A DNA stretch of 64,000 bases from Bacteroidales bacterium (GCA_003818205.1 RPRQ01000009.1:1-64000); one strand, 5' to 3'; shown: positions 27,171-34,629, counted from the stretch's first letter. Program-made: numbers and translations. The notes: generated by a model not told the origin, from the letters alone.

Positions 27171-27199
27171 GAATTTATAAGTTTCAAATTCTATTCATT

Positions 27200-27396
27200 C
27201 TGAGAGGAAAAGCGTTGGCACAAGAACAGAAATAACAAAACCAAGATATTTCCCGCTTAAGGCCACTTGTAGAGCACGCCATTTGTGGAGTCAAACGTTG
27301 TCGTATTGCCAAAGATCGTTTACTTTGCCACAAACTGAGGCTCTATGACTTAATCATGGAACTCGCTTGTGGATTACCCAATCTCAGATTAACATT
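27200..27396 (+). pseudogene. IS transposase C-terminal remnant (DDE, IS5-like)
   Basis: One frame reads ALAQEQK, a TAA stop at 27233-27235, then RLRPLVEHAICGVKR, CRIAKDR and DLIMELACGLPNLR. This is the C-terminal signature of DDE_Tnp_4-type transposases (VEH.I.GVKR...ACGL.N.R), including the catalytic glutamate region. The N-terminal two thirds are missing and the 3' end is cut by the TIR at 27397. It is a dead fragment. Confidence 0.75.
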
Positions 27397-27619
27397 CAAT
27401 GTCGTTTACGTAAGAATTGTTATTTGATTATCAATACATTAATAATTAAATGGGGAATGATTTTTTGGCTTTTGCCACATGTTTTTAAGACTTTCTGGAA
27501 TAAAGCCCAAGTTAGTGGCTGACCACCACTCCCCAGCTTACCCTGCCGGCAGGTAGGCAGGGTAAGCTGGGGAGTGGTTATTAAGAGTTCCTATTTCCAT
27601 GCTTAAGTAAACGACATTG
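27397..27619. mobile_element. TIR-bounded element B (223 bp)
   Basis: The left end CAATGTCGTTTACGTAAG and right end CTTAAGTAAACGACATTG are 17/18 inverted repeats of the same family as elements A and C. No target duplication is visible, so it may have been rearranged. It abuts the transposase remnant on the left. Inside is a perfect 23-bp hairpin at 27525-27578. Confidence 0.6.
27525..27578. repeat. Perfect 23-bp inverted repeat
   Basis: The arms 27525-27547 and 27556-27578 are perfect reverse complements (beginning ACCACTCCCC and ending GGGGAGTGGT) with loop GGCAGGTA. Arm end and loop together contain CTGCCGGCAGGTAGGCAG, a motif that recurs at 46359 and, diverged, at 170. Confidence 0.75.
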
Positions 27620-27655
27620 AAATCAAATATATCAAATAGCATGATATATATTTGA

Positions 27656-27905
27656 TTATTTAGCTGCGCACCGTCCATAAAAAATGGACGGTGGAAAAAA
27701 ACTTCCACCATTACTTTCCAAATACTCTTTTTTGCTTAATGGCTGCATAATGCATATCAACCGGATATCATAGGGCTGCTCATAGTAGAATGATTTCTCG
27801 ATCTTGGAGTAAAGGATTGGTGTCTGTAGGATTTTAGCTCATCGATAAGTTCGTAAAGACGTGCTCGTTTTATTCAAAGTCTTACAGCAAAATCATCGGG
27901 TGTTT
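27656..27905 (-). pseudogene. Decayed HTH gene copy 1
   Basis: The minus strand reads TPDDFAVRL, a TGA where the intact gene at 30685 has GGA, then IKRARLYELIDELKSY, a frameshift, then SFYYEQPYDIRLICIMQP and ESNGGSFFPPSIFYGRC. It is thus a nonsense- and frameshift-bearing copy of the 113-residue HTH gene, missing about the first 23 codons. Confidence 0.85.
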
Positions 27906-27993
27906 TTGTTAGTTTTAAAGCGAGGACTGTAAGTTAGGAGGACTTGAAAACCGTGCCATTATACCAACATGTTTTTATTTCTTTGTTAAGAAT

Positions 27994-28025
27994 AAAACCC
28001 AGCCTACGGCTAGGTTTTTACTCTT
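27994..28025 (+). terminator. Terminator-like hairpin
   Basis: AAAACCcAGCC and GGCTaGGTTTT pair with one mismatch around a TAC loop, followed by TTACTCTTTT. On the minus strand it is followed by TTTTATTC, so it could also end the peptide transcript from 28105. Confidence 0.5.
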
Positions 28026-28104
28026 TTCGGCTGTTTAATACGATTACAACTATAGCATGTATTTGCAAAAATGCGCTAACTGGGAATAACCAAATCATTG
28101 AATA

Positions 28105-28257
28105 CTAGGCTGTACAACTACCTAAATAGTTACCTTCCTTTAAAAATTTCCAAGTTGAATGTGCAACATATCCAATGTAATACCAAAAAGCATCAGAGGC
28201 TTCTGAACCTCCATTAATTTCAACTTGTTCGCTAAATGTTAATTCCTTAAGCTCCAT
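28105..28257 (-). CDS. Double-glycine leader peptide P4
   Basis: The 50-residue peptide starts at the ATG at 28257 (MELKELTFSEQVEINGG): a 17-residue leader ending in GG, then a 33-residue core rich in aromatic residues (FWYYIGYVAHSTWKF) and ending GSCTA. Leader form plus the nearby C39 exporter indicate a processed, exported bacteriocin-like peptide. The frame extends upstream to 28296, but that part overlaps P3 and lacks leader features. It lies 23 nt after P3. Confidence 0.75.
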   Translation of the reverse strand: MELKELTFSEQVEINGGSEASDAFWYYIGYVAHSTWKFLKEGNYLGSCTA

Positions 28258-28280
28258 AATAAATAATTTTACATTTTTAA

Positions 28281-28472
28281 TCAAGCAGCATTCCATCCTG
28301 CCATAAAAGAATTATATGATGATACTGGATTACCAGCAGTCTCATATACTATGTAAAGACCTGCTGCTACAAGTGCAGCATACCAGACAAGACCACCATT
28401 AGTTTCGTGTAAATAAGTTGAATTCAATTCAACTAAATTCAGTCTTTTCAATTCAATTTCATTCATATTCAT
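28281..28472 (-). CDS. Double-glycine leader peptide P3
   Basis: A 63-residue peptide (or 61 from the second ATG, 28466). The leader ends YLHETNGG (residues 20-27), and the core is about 36 residues, hydrophobic in the first half (LVWYAALVAAGLYIVYE) and ending FMAGWNAA. The core resembles P1, both having an A/G-rich stretch with GLY. A C39 peptidase would cut after GG. It is probably cotranscribed with P4. Two different peptides side by side suggest a two-component bacteriocin, which is an inference. Confidence 0.75.
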   Translation of the reverse strand: MNMNEIELKRLNLVELNSTYLHETNGGLVWYAALVAAGLYIVYETAGNPVSSYNSFMAGWNAA

Positions 28473-28527
28473 AAAAGTATTAGTTACCCTAAATTTAAAG
28501 GGATTATGAATACCCTGCTTATAATAT

Positions 28528-28800
28528 TTATGTTTTCTTTTTATAGAGAAATAAGTTTATTATTAAAACGATTGATATAAAATCAATAAAATTTATAAAA
28601 TAGAAAGGAGACTTGCTTTCAAAACTATTCTTTAAAAATGAAAATAGTAAGTTTAGTATTACAACAATACTAAAAGTCACAAAAGTTACGATAATCGCTT
28701 TATATAAGCGTTCTGTTTTTTTTGACTTTATTGTGAAATATAATAATCCTATACAGACCAAATATTTTACAATAAAAATAACAATTTCATAAGTTGTCAT
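28528..28800 (-). CDS. Small membrane protein, possible immunity protein
   Basis: The 90-residue protein has three hydrophobic segments (about residues 4-22, 36-57 and 68-86) separated by short basic loops such as KSKKTERLYK. I do not recognise a family. Its position directly upstream of P3 and P4, its size and its topology fit a bacteriocin immunity protein, but that is inference from context only. Confidence 0.6.
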   Translation of the reverse strand: MTTYEIVIFIVKYLVCIGLLYFTIKSKKTERLYKAIIVTFVTFSIVVILNLLFSFLKNSFESKSPFYFINFIDFISIVLIINLFLYKKKT

Positions 28801-28839
28801 ATTGAAAATAATTAAATGTTAAACAAAACTAACTACTAT

Positions 28840-29112
28840 TTACAATGCTAAAGTAACTTCCCAGCGTCCAAAAAAGAACTGAAGTAAAAAACTTCCACCA
28901 TTGCATCCAACCTGCTCCTCATTACCCAATGGCTGCATTATGCAGTATAGCCTTATGTCGAATAAATGCTCATAATAGAATGTATTACTACACTTTGAGT
29001 ATTGTATTGGTGCCCCATGCGATTTAAGCTCATCAATAACCTCGTAAACTCGGGTAAGGCTAATGCCAAGCCTTGCTGCAAATTCATCGAGGACGAAAGT
29101 CTCAGTATGAAC
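28840..29112 (-). pseudogene. Decayed HTH gene copy 2
   Basis: The minus strand keeps one open frame reading DEFAARLGISLTRVYEVIDE, LKSHGAPIQYSKCSNTFYYE, HLFDIRLYCIMQP and CNGGSFLLQFFFGRW, clearly homologous to the intact gene at 30685. The first about 20 codons are lost, and stops lie upstream of VHTETFVLDEFAARL. It sits just upstream of the 28528 membrane protein in the same relation as the intact copy to P1. Confidence 0.85.
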
Positions 29113-29169
29113 GGGGATAAATTATTTTCAAGATTATAATTCTCTTAAAATTCAATAATAATCTTGATT

Positions 29170-29814
29170 TTACAACGAACCAATAGCTATTAAATTAATA
29201 ACTGAATGAACTAGAATTGAATAGATAATCCCAAAACTTAATCTTACATATCCCAAAAAAACACCCATTAAAAACTGTGGTAGTACTAAGAATGGTATCC
29301 ATAAATACAAAAAGCCTGATATGCCATCATAGTTTGTGAAATGCACAAAGCCAAAAAATATTGCTATTGCGTAGAAATAAATTGAATAATATTTTGTTGT
29401 CATGTTTCTAATCCCAATTTCTTTTGTTGAAAAGGTAACCGCTAGTATCGATAAAATGAGTAATATAACACTATAATAATAGTGTGCCTTTAACAAACTG
29501 TAAGCACTTAAAATGAGCGAGGTAAATGAAAAAATAATTAAGTTTCTTTTATTTATTACTAATAATATTCTGAAAAGTAATTCCTCTACGATAGGTGCTA
29601 TCACCACTGCCAACAATATTTTATGCAGTATATCAAAACTTAAATGTTTCTGGGAAATATTAAAAAAAGAATTCATTAATTTAATAAAGAAACCAATAGG
29701 TAACATTACTAAATAGAATGAAAATAGTATTATAAAAATATGTCGCCACTCTACCTTTTTCTGATCATTGTTTAAGGAAGGGCGTTTTAAAAATAAAAGA
29801 AAATATTCCATCAA
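29170..29814 (-). CDS. CPBP family intramembrane metalloprotease
   Basis: The 214-residue polytopic protein has the CAAX/CPBP motif EELLFR (E77, E78, R82) and a second motif FGFVHFTNY, with six or more hydrophobic segments. The family includes bacteriocin self-immunity proteins and intramembrane proteases with glutamate active sites. Location inside the GG-peptide locus suggests self-immunity or a processing role. The sequence does not decide between them. Confidence 0.85.
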   Translation of the reverse strand: MMEYFLLFLKRPSLNNDQKKVEWRHIFIILFSFYLVMLPIGFFIKLMNSFFNISQKHLSFDILHKILLAVVIAPIVEELLFRILLVINKRNLIIFSFTSLILSAYSLLKAHYYYSVILLILSILAVTFSTKEIGIRNMTTKYYSIYFYAIAIFFGFVHFTNYDGISGFLYLWIPFLVLPQFLMGVFLGYVRLSFGIIYSILVHSVINLIAIGSL

Positions 29815-29851
29815 TATAATCTAAAAATAAATTACAAAGAAGGTATCTCGA

Positions 29852-29898
29852 TTCGTAAAGGCGTACCCGCTTTATACCAATGTCTTAAATCAAAATCC
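29852..29898 (-). pseudogene. HTH gene fragment (copy 3)
   Basis: The minus strand contains ATAAAGCGGGTACGCCTTTA preceded by GATTTTG and AAGACATTGG, matching the recognition-helix region of the intact HTH gene (ATAAAGCGAGCACGCCTTTA) over about 47 bases with a few changes. Surrounding sequence no longer aligns. Confidence 0.6.
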
Positions 29899-30040
29899 CT
29901 TTCTCCCATTCTCAAACTCTACGCAAACCAAGCGGCATCAGATCTCTTTAGTAACCATTTCAAGATTTATCTCTTATCCAAAGACTATTGTCAACGATGT
30001 CCTTTTAGAACCTATATAACGAACAAATAAGTTAATCACA

Positions 30041-30190
30041 TTATTCTTTTATTTTCAAGTATAACTCCATTGAGAAATAGTATATACATAATGCTATTAG
30101 AATGTATTTTGGAATTTTTTCGTTTACTAGAAATAATGATACAATCATCACTAATATCATCGTAAATAAAACTGAAGTACGGCTTTTCAT
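30041..30190 (-). CDS. 49-residue membrane peptide, possible immunity protein
   Basis: This ORF is short. ATG at 30190 and TAA at 30041 frame 49 residues with two hydrophobic helices (VLFTMILVMIVSLFLV, and YILIALCIYYFSM) joined by NEKIPK, ending KIKE. It has no GG leader. Position right after the P1-P2 peptide genes and its topology suggest immunity. No family recognised. Confidence 0.5.
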   Translation of the reverse strand: MKSRTSVLFTMILVMIVSLFLVNEKIPKYILIALCIYYFSMELYLKIKE

Positions 30191-30230
30191 TATAAATGAT
30201 AAATATTGTTTTTCGTTTGTGTAATTAAAT

Positions 30231-30266
30231 AATGAGGCTGTCTAGGATTTTTTGGACAGCCTCATT
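30231..30266 (-). terminator. Hairpin after P2
   Basis: AATGAGGCTGTC and GACAGCCTCATT form a perfect 12-bp stem with a 12-base loop. On the minus strand it is followed by ATTTAATTA, 8 bases after the P2 stop. A plausible terminator, though the T run is weak. Confidence 0.6.
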
Positions 30267-30274
30267 ACTATCTA

Positions 30275-30406
30275 CTATTCATTATATCCAACCCAAATTC
30301 CAAGGGCTAAAGGAAAAGAAATAAATGGACTTAATGCAAATATCCATTCTTTCTTACCACCTGCTGTTTCTATCATTTCTGACTTCGTTAATTCTTGTAA
30401 TTCCAT
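30275..30406 (-). CDS. Double-glycine leader peptide P2
   Basis: A 43-residue ORF, below usual gene-calling size. The leader MELQELTKSEMIETAGG (17 residues) is near-identical in style to P4 (MELKELTFSEQVEINGG). The core KKEWIFALSPFISF then PLALGIWVGYNE is hydrophobic with a charged end. Such short GG peptides next to a C39 exporter are typical class II bacteriocin or pheromone precursors. It follows P1 by 47 nt on the same strand. Confidence 0.75.
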   Translation of the reverse strand: MELQELTKSEMIETAGGKKEWIFALSPFISFPLALGIWVGYNE

Positions 30407-30453
30407 AATTTCTATTTTTTCAACAGTTAATAATTAAAACATTTTTTTTAGAT

Positions 30454-30621
30454 TTACCAACCTAATTTCTTAAAAGTTCTACCTAAATCTTTTCCTAATG
30501 CATATAAACCAGCCTCAACGGCTACAAATAATGCACCTGCTTCGATCCAGATATTACCTCCATTTTTTTCTTTCTTCTCTTCAAAAGAAAGTTCAGTCAA
30601 ATTCATTCTTTCAAGTTCCAT
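30454..30621 (-). CDS. Double-glycine leader peptide P1
   Basis: A 55-residue ORF: ATG at 30621, leader MELERMNLTELSFEEKKEKN followed by GG, then a 33-residue core (NIWIEAGALFVAVEAGLYAL, then GKDLGRTFKKLGW). The core is an amphipathic-looking A/G-rich helix with a basic, tryptophan-ended tail, as in pore-forming bacteriocins. It shares A-rich/GLY character with P3. It lies 63 nt downstream of the HTH gene and belongs to the exporter locus. Confidence 0.8.
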   Translation of the reverse strand: MELERMNLTELSFEEKKEKNGGNIWIEAGALFVAVEAGLYALGKDLGRTFKKLGW

Positions 30622-30684
30622 AACAAATGTATTAAAACATTTTTAATCAAAGGCATACCCCCATTCTTTATACTGCCGAGGGCT

Positions 30685-31026
30685 TTAGCACTGTAACGTT
30701 ACAAATGCTAAAGTAGGGTAGTTGCGTCCATAAAAAATGGACGATGGAAAAAAATTTCCTCCATTACTTTCTATATACTCTTTTTTGTTCATTGGTTGCA
30801 TAATACATATCAACCTGATATCGTAGGGTTGCTCATAGTAGAATGATCTCTCACTCTTGGAGTACAGAATTGGTGCTCCATAGGATTTTAGTTCATCAAC
30901 AAGTTCGTAAAGGCGTGCTCGCTTTATTCCAAGTCTTACAGCAAAATCATCAGGAGAACCTGTTCTATGCTCGCTAATCAACTTGTGCATTAAGCTAATT
31001 CTGTCGATGTATTCAAAGATTTTCAT
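30685..31026 (-). CDS. Small HTH protein with C-terminal NGG tail
   Basis: A 113-residue protein with a DeoR/HTH_11-like helix-turn-helix (residues 24-50: DDFAVRLGIKRARLYELVDE), a beta section YSKSERSFYYEQPYDIRL, and a tail KKEYIESNGGNFFPSSIFYG. It is 16 nt downstream of the exporter gene and upstream of P1. Three decayed copies in this locus keep the same NGG tail. It is probably the local regulator. The double-glycine in the tail is unusual for a DNA-binding protein and could be a C39 site, which is speculation. Confidence 0.75.
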   Translation of the reverse strand: MKIFEYIDRISLMHKLISEHRTGSPDDFAVRLGIKRARLYELVDELKSYGAPILYSKSERSFYYEQPYDIRLICIMQPMNKKEYIESNGGNFFPSSIFYGRNYPTLAFVTLQC

Positions 31027-31042
31027 TCCCTTTTACTATTGG

Positions 31043-33196
31043 TTAAACAAATTGACTTTCTAATGTTTGGTGCTGCCACATTTTACAGAAGAGACCCTTG
31101 CTTGAGGTCAGCTCATTAAACGTTCCCTGCTCCGCCACTTCGCCATTATCAAGCACAACAATATGATCGGCAAGTGCTACCGTGGATAGCCTGTGGGCAA
31201 TTACGATAACCGTTTTCCCTTTCGCCCGCATCAGCTTAACCGTTCGTTGCACGTAACCCTCGGCAATGGAGTCGAGCGAGGAGGTTGCCTCATCGAGTAT
31301 TAGTATTTCGGGGTTACGGTAAAGCGCACGGGCAATGGCAATGCGCTGCCGTTGTCCCCCCGAAAGGGTTGTACCATGCTCGCCGATGTATGTATTGAAC
31401 CGATTGGGTAGGTGCTCGATAAATTCGGTCATCCCCAGCTGATTGCATATATCCATAATGCGCTCCATATCGGGGGTGAACTCACCTACCGCAATATTAT
31501 CGATGATATTACCAGCAAAAAGGTCAATATTCTGGGGGACAACTACTACCTTTTCACGTAGCGAAACGTTGGTGAAGTAGCGAATATCATAGCTACCAAG
31601 GTAAATATTACCATTTTGAATTGGGTAGATATTCTGTAAAATGGAGATTAGCGTAGTTTTTCCCGATCCGCTTTCGCCCACCACCGCTGTAACTTTCCCA
31701 GCCTGAATATTAAGATTTAAACTTTTAAATACCTCAACCCTTGTTCCATACCTAAAATCCACATTCTGAAAACGGATGTCGCCGATATGCTCCCCCTTTA
31801 GCTGAATCTTATTGGATTCATCCTCAATCTCCAGATCAAATATTTCGAACAGGCGGTCAGCTGCAATTTTAGCATCCTGATAGGTCTTGTTGAATCCGAT
31901 GATCCCCGATACAGGGCTTGTAAAGTAACCGATTACCGAGTAGAACGAGAGCAGCTCGCCAGGGGTTATTGTGCTCTCCAGCACAAAACCAGCACCAACC
32001 CAAAGTAGTACAATGGTTATTACCTGCGAGATTAACCCGGTTGAAGCCGATGAGAAAATGCCATTAACCCCCGATTTGTATATGATTTTAAGCAGCGATA
32101 CAAACCTTACCTCGGTTTTCAGGTTAGAGAAACCCTCCAGTCCAAATCGTTTAATGGTTGCCACAGCGTTAAGCGACTCAACCAGATGCGATTCCAGCTC
32201 TGCCGAGTTCTCCATTATCTTCCGCTGAACCTTTTTGTTCAGCCTATTTAGGATAAAATAGGTAATTGCGTAAAGCGGGATAACGATAAGCATTACCGCT
32301 GCAAGCTTCCAGTAAAAGGTGAACATAAGCACAAAGGATACCACCAGAATCATGATATTGACGATGAGATTTACGGTTACATCGTTTATGAAGAGTCGGA
32401 TTTTAACCGCATCGTTAATCCTCGATATAATCTCGCCCACCCTCATGCTATCGAAAAACGACTGGGGCAGCTTCAGCAGATGCTGATAGTAACCTAAAAT
32501 GAGGGTTGCGTCAATTCTTTGACCAACCTTTAAAACAAAGATTGATTGGAGCGTACTAAGTATAACCCTAATTAAGATTATAAAAAGCATTGCAACGCCA
32601 AGCAGGTTGAGCAGGTTAAGGTTTCCGCTTGGTATAACATAATCAACGATTTTGCCCACGTATATAGATGTGGTAAGCCCTAGAATGGAGAACAGAACTG
32701 CGCCGATTAGGGCTTGAACCAAAACCCCCTTATGAGGCTTTATTAGCTGCCAGAACCGAATAGAGACAGATACCTTTTCGGATTTTGGCTGAAAGCCATC
32801 ATTGGGTGCAATAAGGATAAGAACCCCTGTCCATGATTTTTTGAAATCTTCGTGTGGAATTTTATGATAATTGCCATCGGCAGGATCCATTACCTCTATG
32901 TAATCCTTTGTTGCTTTTATCAGAACTACAAAATGATGAAGTACCTCCTTTACAATAACATGTGCAATGGTCGGCATTGGGATTTTAAACAAACTCTCCC
33001 ATTCGCCTTTAACCCCCTTGGCATGGAAACCCATTTTCTGAGCGGCCTCAATCATCCCCAGAACATTTGTACCCTTTTTATCGGTACTGGCCATTTGCCT
33101 GATCTTCGCAATGGGTAGGTTCAGCTTATAGTGAGCGGCAACCGAAGCCAAACAGGCTGCCCCACAATCAGTAATATCGCGTTGTTTTATCTTCAC
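31043..33196 (-). CDS. C39-peptidase ABC exporter for GG peptides
   Basis: A bacteriocin-type ABC transporter (PCAT) of 717 residues. The N-terminal C39 peptidase has Q5, catalytic C11 (DITDCGAACLA), H88 (HHFVVLI) and D104 (VMDPADG). The membrane domain spans roughly residues 155-440 and the ATPase has GESGSGKTT, LSGGQRQR, ILILDEATSSLD and IAHRLST. All catalytic residues are present, so it should cut leaders after GG and export the core. It starts 3 nt after the HlyD gene stop and is followed by the HTH gene. Confidence 0.95.
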   Translation of the reverse strand: MKIKQRDITDCGAACLASVAAHYKLNLPIAKIRQMASTDKKGTNVLGMIEAAQKMGFHAKGVKGEWESLFKIPMPTIAHVIVKEVLHHFVVLIKATKDYIEVMDPADGNYHKIPHEDFKKSWTGVLILIAPNDGFQPKSEKVSVSIRFWQLIKPHKGVLVQALIGAVLFSILGLTTSIYVGKIVDYVIPSGNLNLLNLLGVAMLFIILIRVILSTLQSIFVLKVGQRIDATLILGYYQHLLKLPQSFFDSMRVGEIISRINDAVKIRLFINDVTVNLIVNIMILVVSFVLMFTFYWKLAAVMLIVIPLYAITYFILNRLNKKVQRKIMENSAELESHLVESLNAVATIKRFGLEGFSNLKTEVRFVSLLKIIYKSGVNGIFSSASTGLISQVITIVLLWVGAGFVLESTITPGELLSFYSVIGYFTSPVSGIIGFNKTYQDAKIAADRLFEIFDLEIEDESNKIQLKGEHIGDIRFQNVDFRYGTRVEVFKSLNLNIQAGKVTAVVGESGSGKTTLISILQNIYPIQNGNIYLGSYDIRYFTNVSLREKVVVVPQNIDLFAGNIIDNIAVGEFTPDMERIMDICNQLGMTEFIEHLPNRFNTYIGEHGTTLSGGQRQRIAIARALYRNPEILILDEATSSLDSIAEGYVQRTVKLMRAKGKTVIVIAHRLSTVALADHIVVLDNGEVAEQGTFNELTSSKGLFCKMWQHQTLESQFV

Positions 33197-33199
33197 AGT

Positions 33200-34387
33200 C
33201 TATTCCGTTCGTTGAGTTTTGGTATAGGGATTAAACCAATTATCGGCTTTATCAAAAAGAAGATTGTATAAGGATCGTTCCGTTACGATTATCCTTGAGG
33301 AAACGGTCATCCCCTTTTTAATATAACCCTTGTAGCCATTCTTTAGGGATAGGTAGTTACTTGAAAGTTTACATTTTACTCTAAAGTAAGCGTTATTACT
33401 ATTATCCATCAGTATATCGTCCGATACTTCCTCAATTTTTGCAGGTAGAAAGCCCCATTGGTTATAGCTATAGGCAGCAACCTGTAGCTTAACCTCTTGT
33501 TCAGCTTTAATATACCCAATATCCTCGGGTTTTACATAGCAAATTGCTATCAATTCGCAGTCGGGCGATAGCTCAGCAATATTCTGATTGGGATAAACAT
33601 TATTGCCAACCTGTAGCTCATTGCTCTGTTGTATTGTGCCTTTTAATGGGGAAATAATAAAATGTTTGGAAAGTTCTGCGTAAGAATTGTTTAGATTAGC
33701 CTCCACCTTCTGCATTTCTTCCTTTAGCCCTGTTAATCGGCTCTGCCAATCAGCTATTTGCTGGCTTAACAGCTGGTTATACTGCAGCTGCTCGTTATTT
33801 AGGTTGAATTGGCTCGACTCATAGTCAACCTTAGAAATAACCTTTTGCTTGTATAGTAACGTATTCCTGTCATGCTCAACCCTAAACCTCTCTATCCTTC
33901 TTTTTGATGTTATAAGCTGTCTTGAAAAATTATCAAGTTCAACTCTATACTTTGGGGTAGCCACACATCCCTTACAGCTATTATGTTTACCTAAATCTAG
34001 TTTTAAAAGTGTATCTAAATCCTCGATGAAGAGTAAATCCTCCTTCATCTTATACTCAAGAGATCTGATACTTGATTCTATTGGTAGGGTATCAAGTACT
34101 AGCAAAGTATCCCCAGCCAGCACTTTTGAATCGTTTCTAAGATTGGTATAGATTATCTTTCCGCTAAGGGAGGATATTATCGGTTGCTTTTCGATACTTG
34201 CCTGAATCAACCCCGATGTTTGAACCGTAACATCAACATAGATTATAGGTAGTATTGCTATGGCTGCTACAATTGCAACAATAATTATCCAAAGAATAGA
34301 TTTGCTTTTGGTTGAAATGTCATGCAGATACGACTCTATTGAACTTTGAATGACGAATGAGGGGTATATTTTATTTTCGGAAGACAT
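33200..34387 (-). CDS. HlyD-family periplasmic adaptor
   Basis: The 395-residue adaptor has one N-terminal transmembrane helix (IIVAIVAAIAILPIIYVDV, about residues 34-52), lipoyl half-motifs, a long coiled-coil hairpin (about residues 115-235) and a C-terminal beta region with GYKGYIKKGMTVSSRI. It links the C39 exporter to an outer-membrane channel. No TolC gene is in the window, so the channel must be supplied from elsewhere. It is the first gene of the minus-strand run; its promoter should be in the AT-rich spacer at 34388-34629. Confidence 0.92.
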   Translation of the reverse strand: MSSENKIYPSFVIQSSIESYLHDISTKSKSILWIIIVAIVAAIAILPIIYVDVTVQTSGLIQASIEKQPIISSLSGKIIYTNLRNDSKVLAGDTLLVLDTLPIESSIRSLEYKMKEDLLFIEDLDTLLKLDLGKHNSCKGCVATPKYRVELDNFSRQLITSKRRIERFRVEHDRNTLLYKQKVISKVDYESSQFNLNNEQLQYNQLLSQQIADWQSRLTGLKEEMQKVEANLNNSYAELSKHFIISPLKGTIQQSNELQVGNNVYPNQNIAELSPDCELIAICYVKPEDIGYIKAEQEVKLQVAAYSYNQWGFLPAKIEEVSDDILMDNSNNAYFRVKCKLSSNYLSLKNGYKGYIKKGMTVSSRIIVTERSLYNLLFDKADNWFNPYTKTQRTE

Positions 34388-34629
34388 TTAAGACAGCTAA
34401 TTATTGAGATTAGGTTTAAATACTATTTATTTATTTTTGAAATGCTATACGAAATTAAACATTATTTCGGAATTACCCCCCCCCGAATATATGTTATATA
34501 ACATACGAATGTATTGCGATAAAGATTCACCCCCCCCAAAACTAATAGCATTTTTTACATATATAATTGAATATTTTAATAATATCTATGTAATATTTGC
34601 TAATATTGTAATTCTGAAACTTCTAAGAA
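34388..34629. promoter_or_regulatory. Divergent AT-rich promoter region with C9 and C8 tracts
   Basis: This 242-base spacer separates the exporter operon from the AbiE pair. It contains a run of nine C (34476-34484), a perfect palindrome TATGTTATATAACATA (34490-34505) and a run of eight C (34530-34537). The palindrome is a candidate operator for AbiEi. Homopolymeric C tracts are otherwise absent from this AT-rich window. Confidence 0.55.

Larger units (their letters stand above)
27620..28104. other. Decayed intergenic segment
   Basis: Apart from the HTH pseudogene (27656-27905) and a terminator-like hairpin at 27994, I see no gene between element B and the last GG peptide. Confidence 0.5.

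Noticed and set aside
26981-27187. A 68-codon minus-strand open frame
   Set aside because: It is antisense to the duplicated Gly-rich tail; glycine codons read backwards give a spurious open frame.
30252-30437. A 61-codon plus-strand open frame
   Set aside because: It is the complement of the P2 peptide gene, which has a recognisable GG leader.
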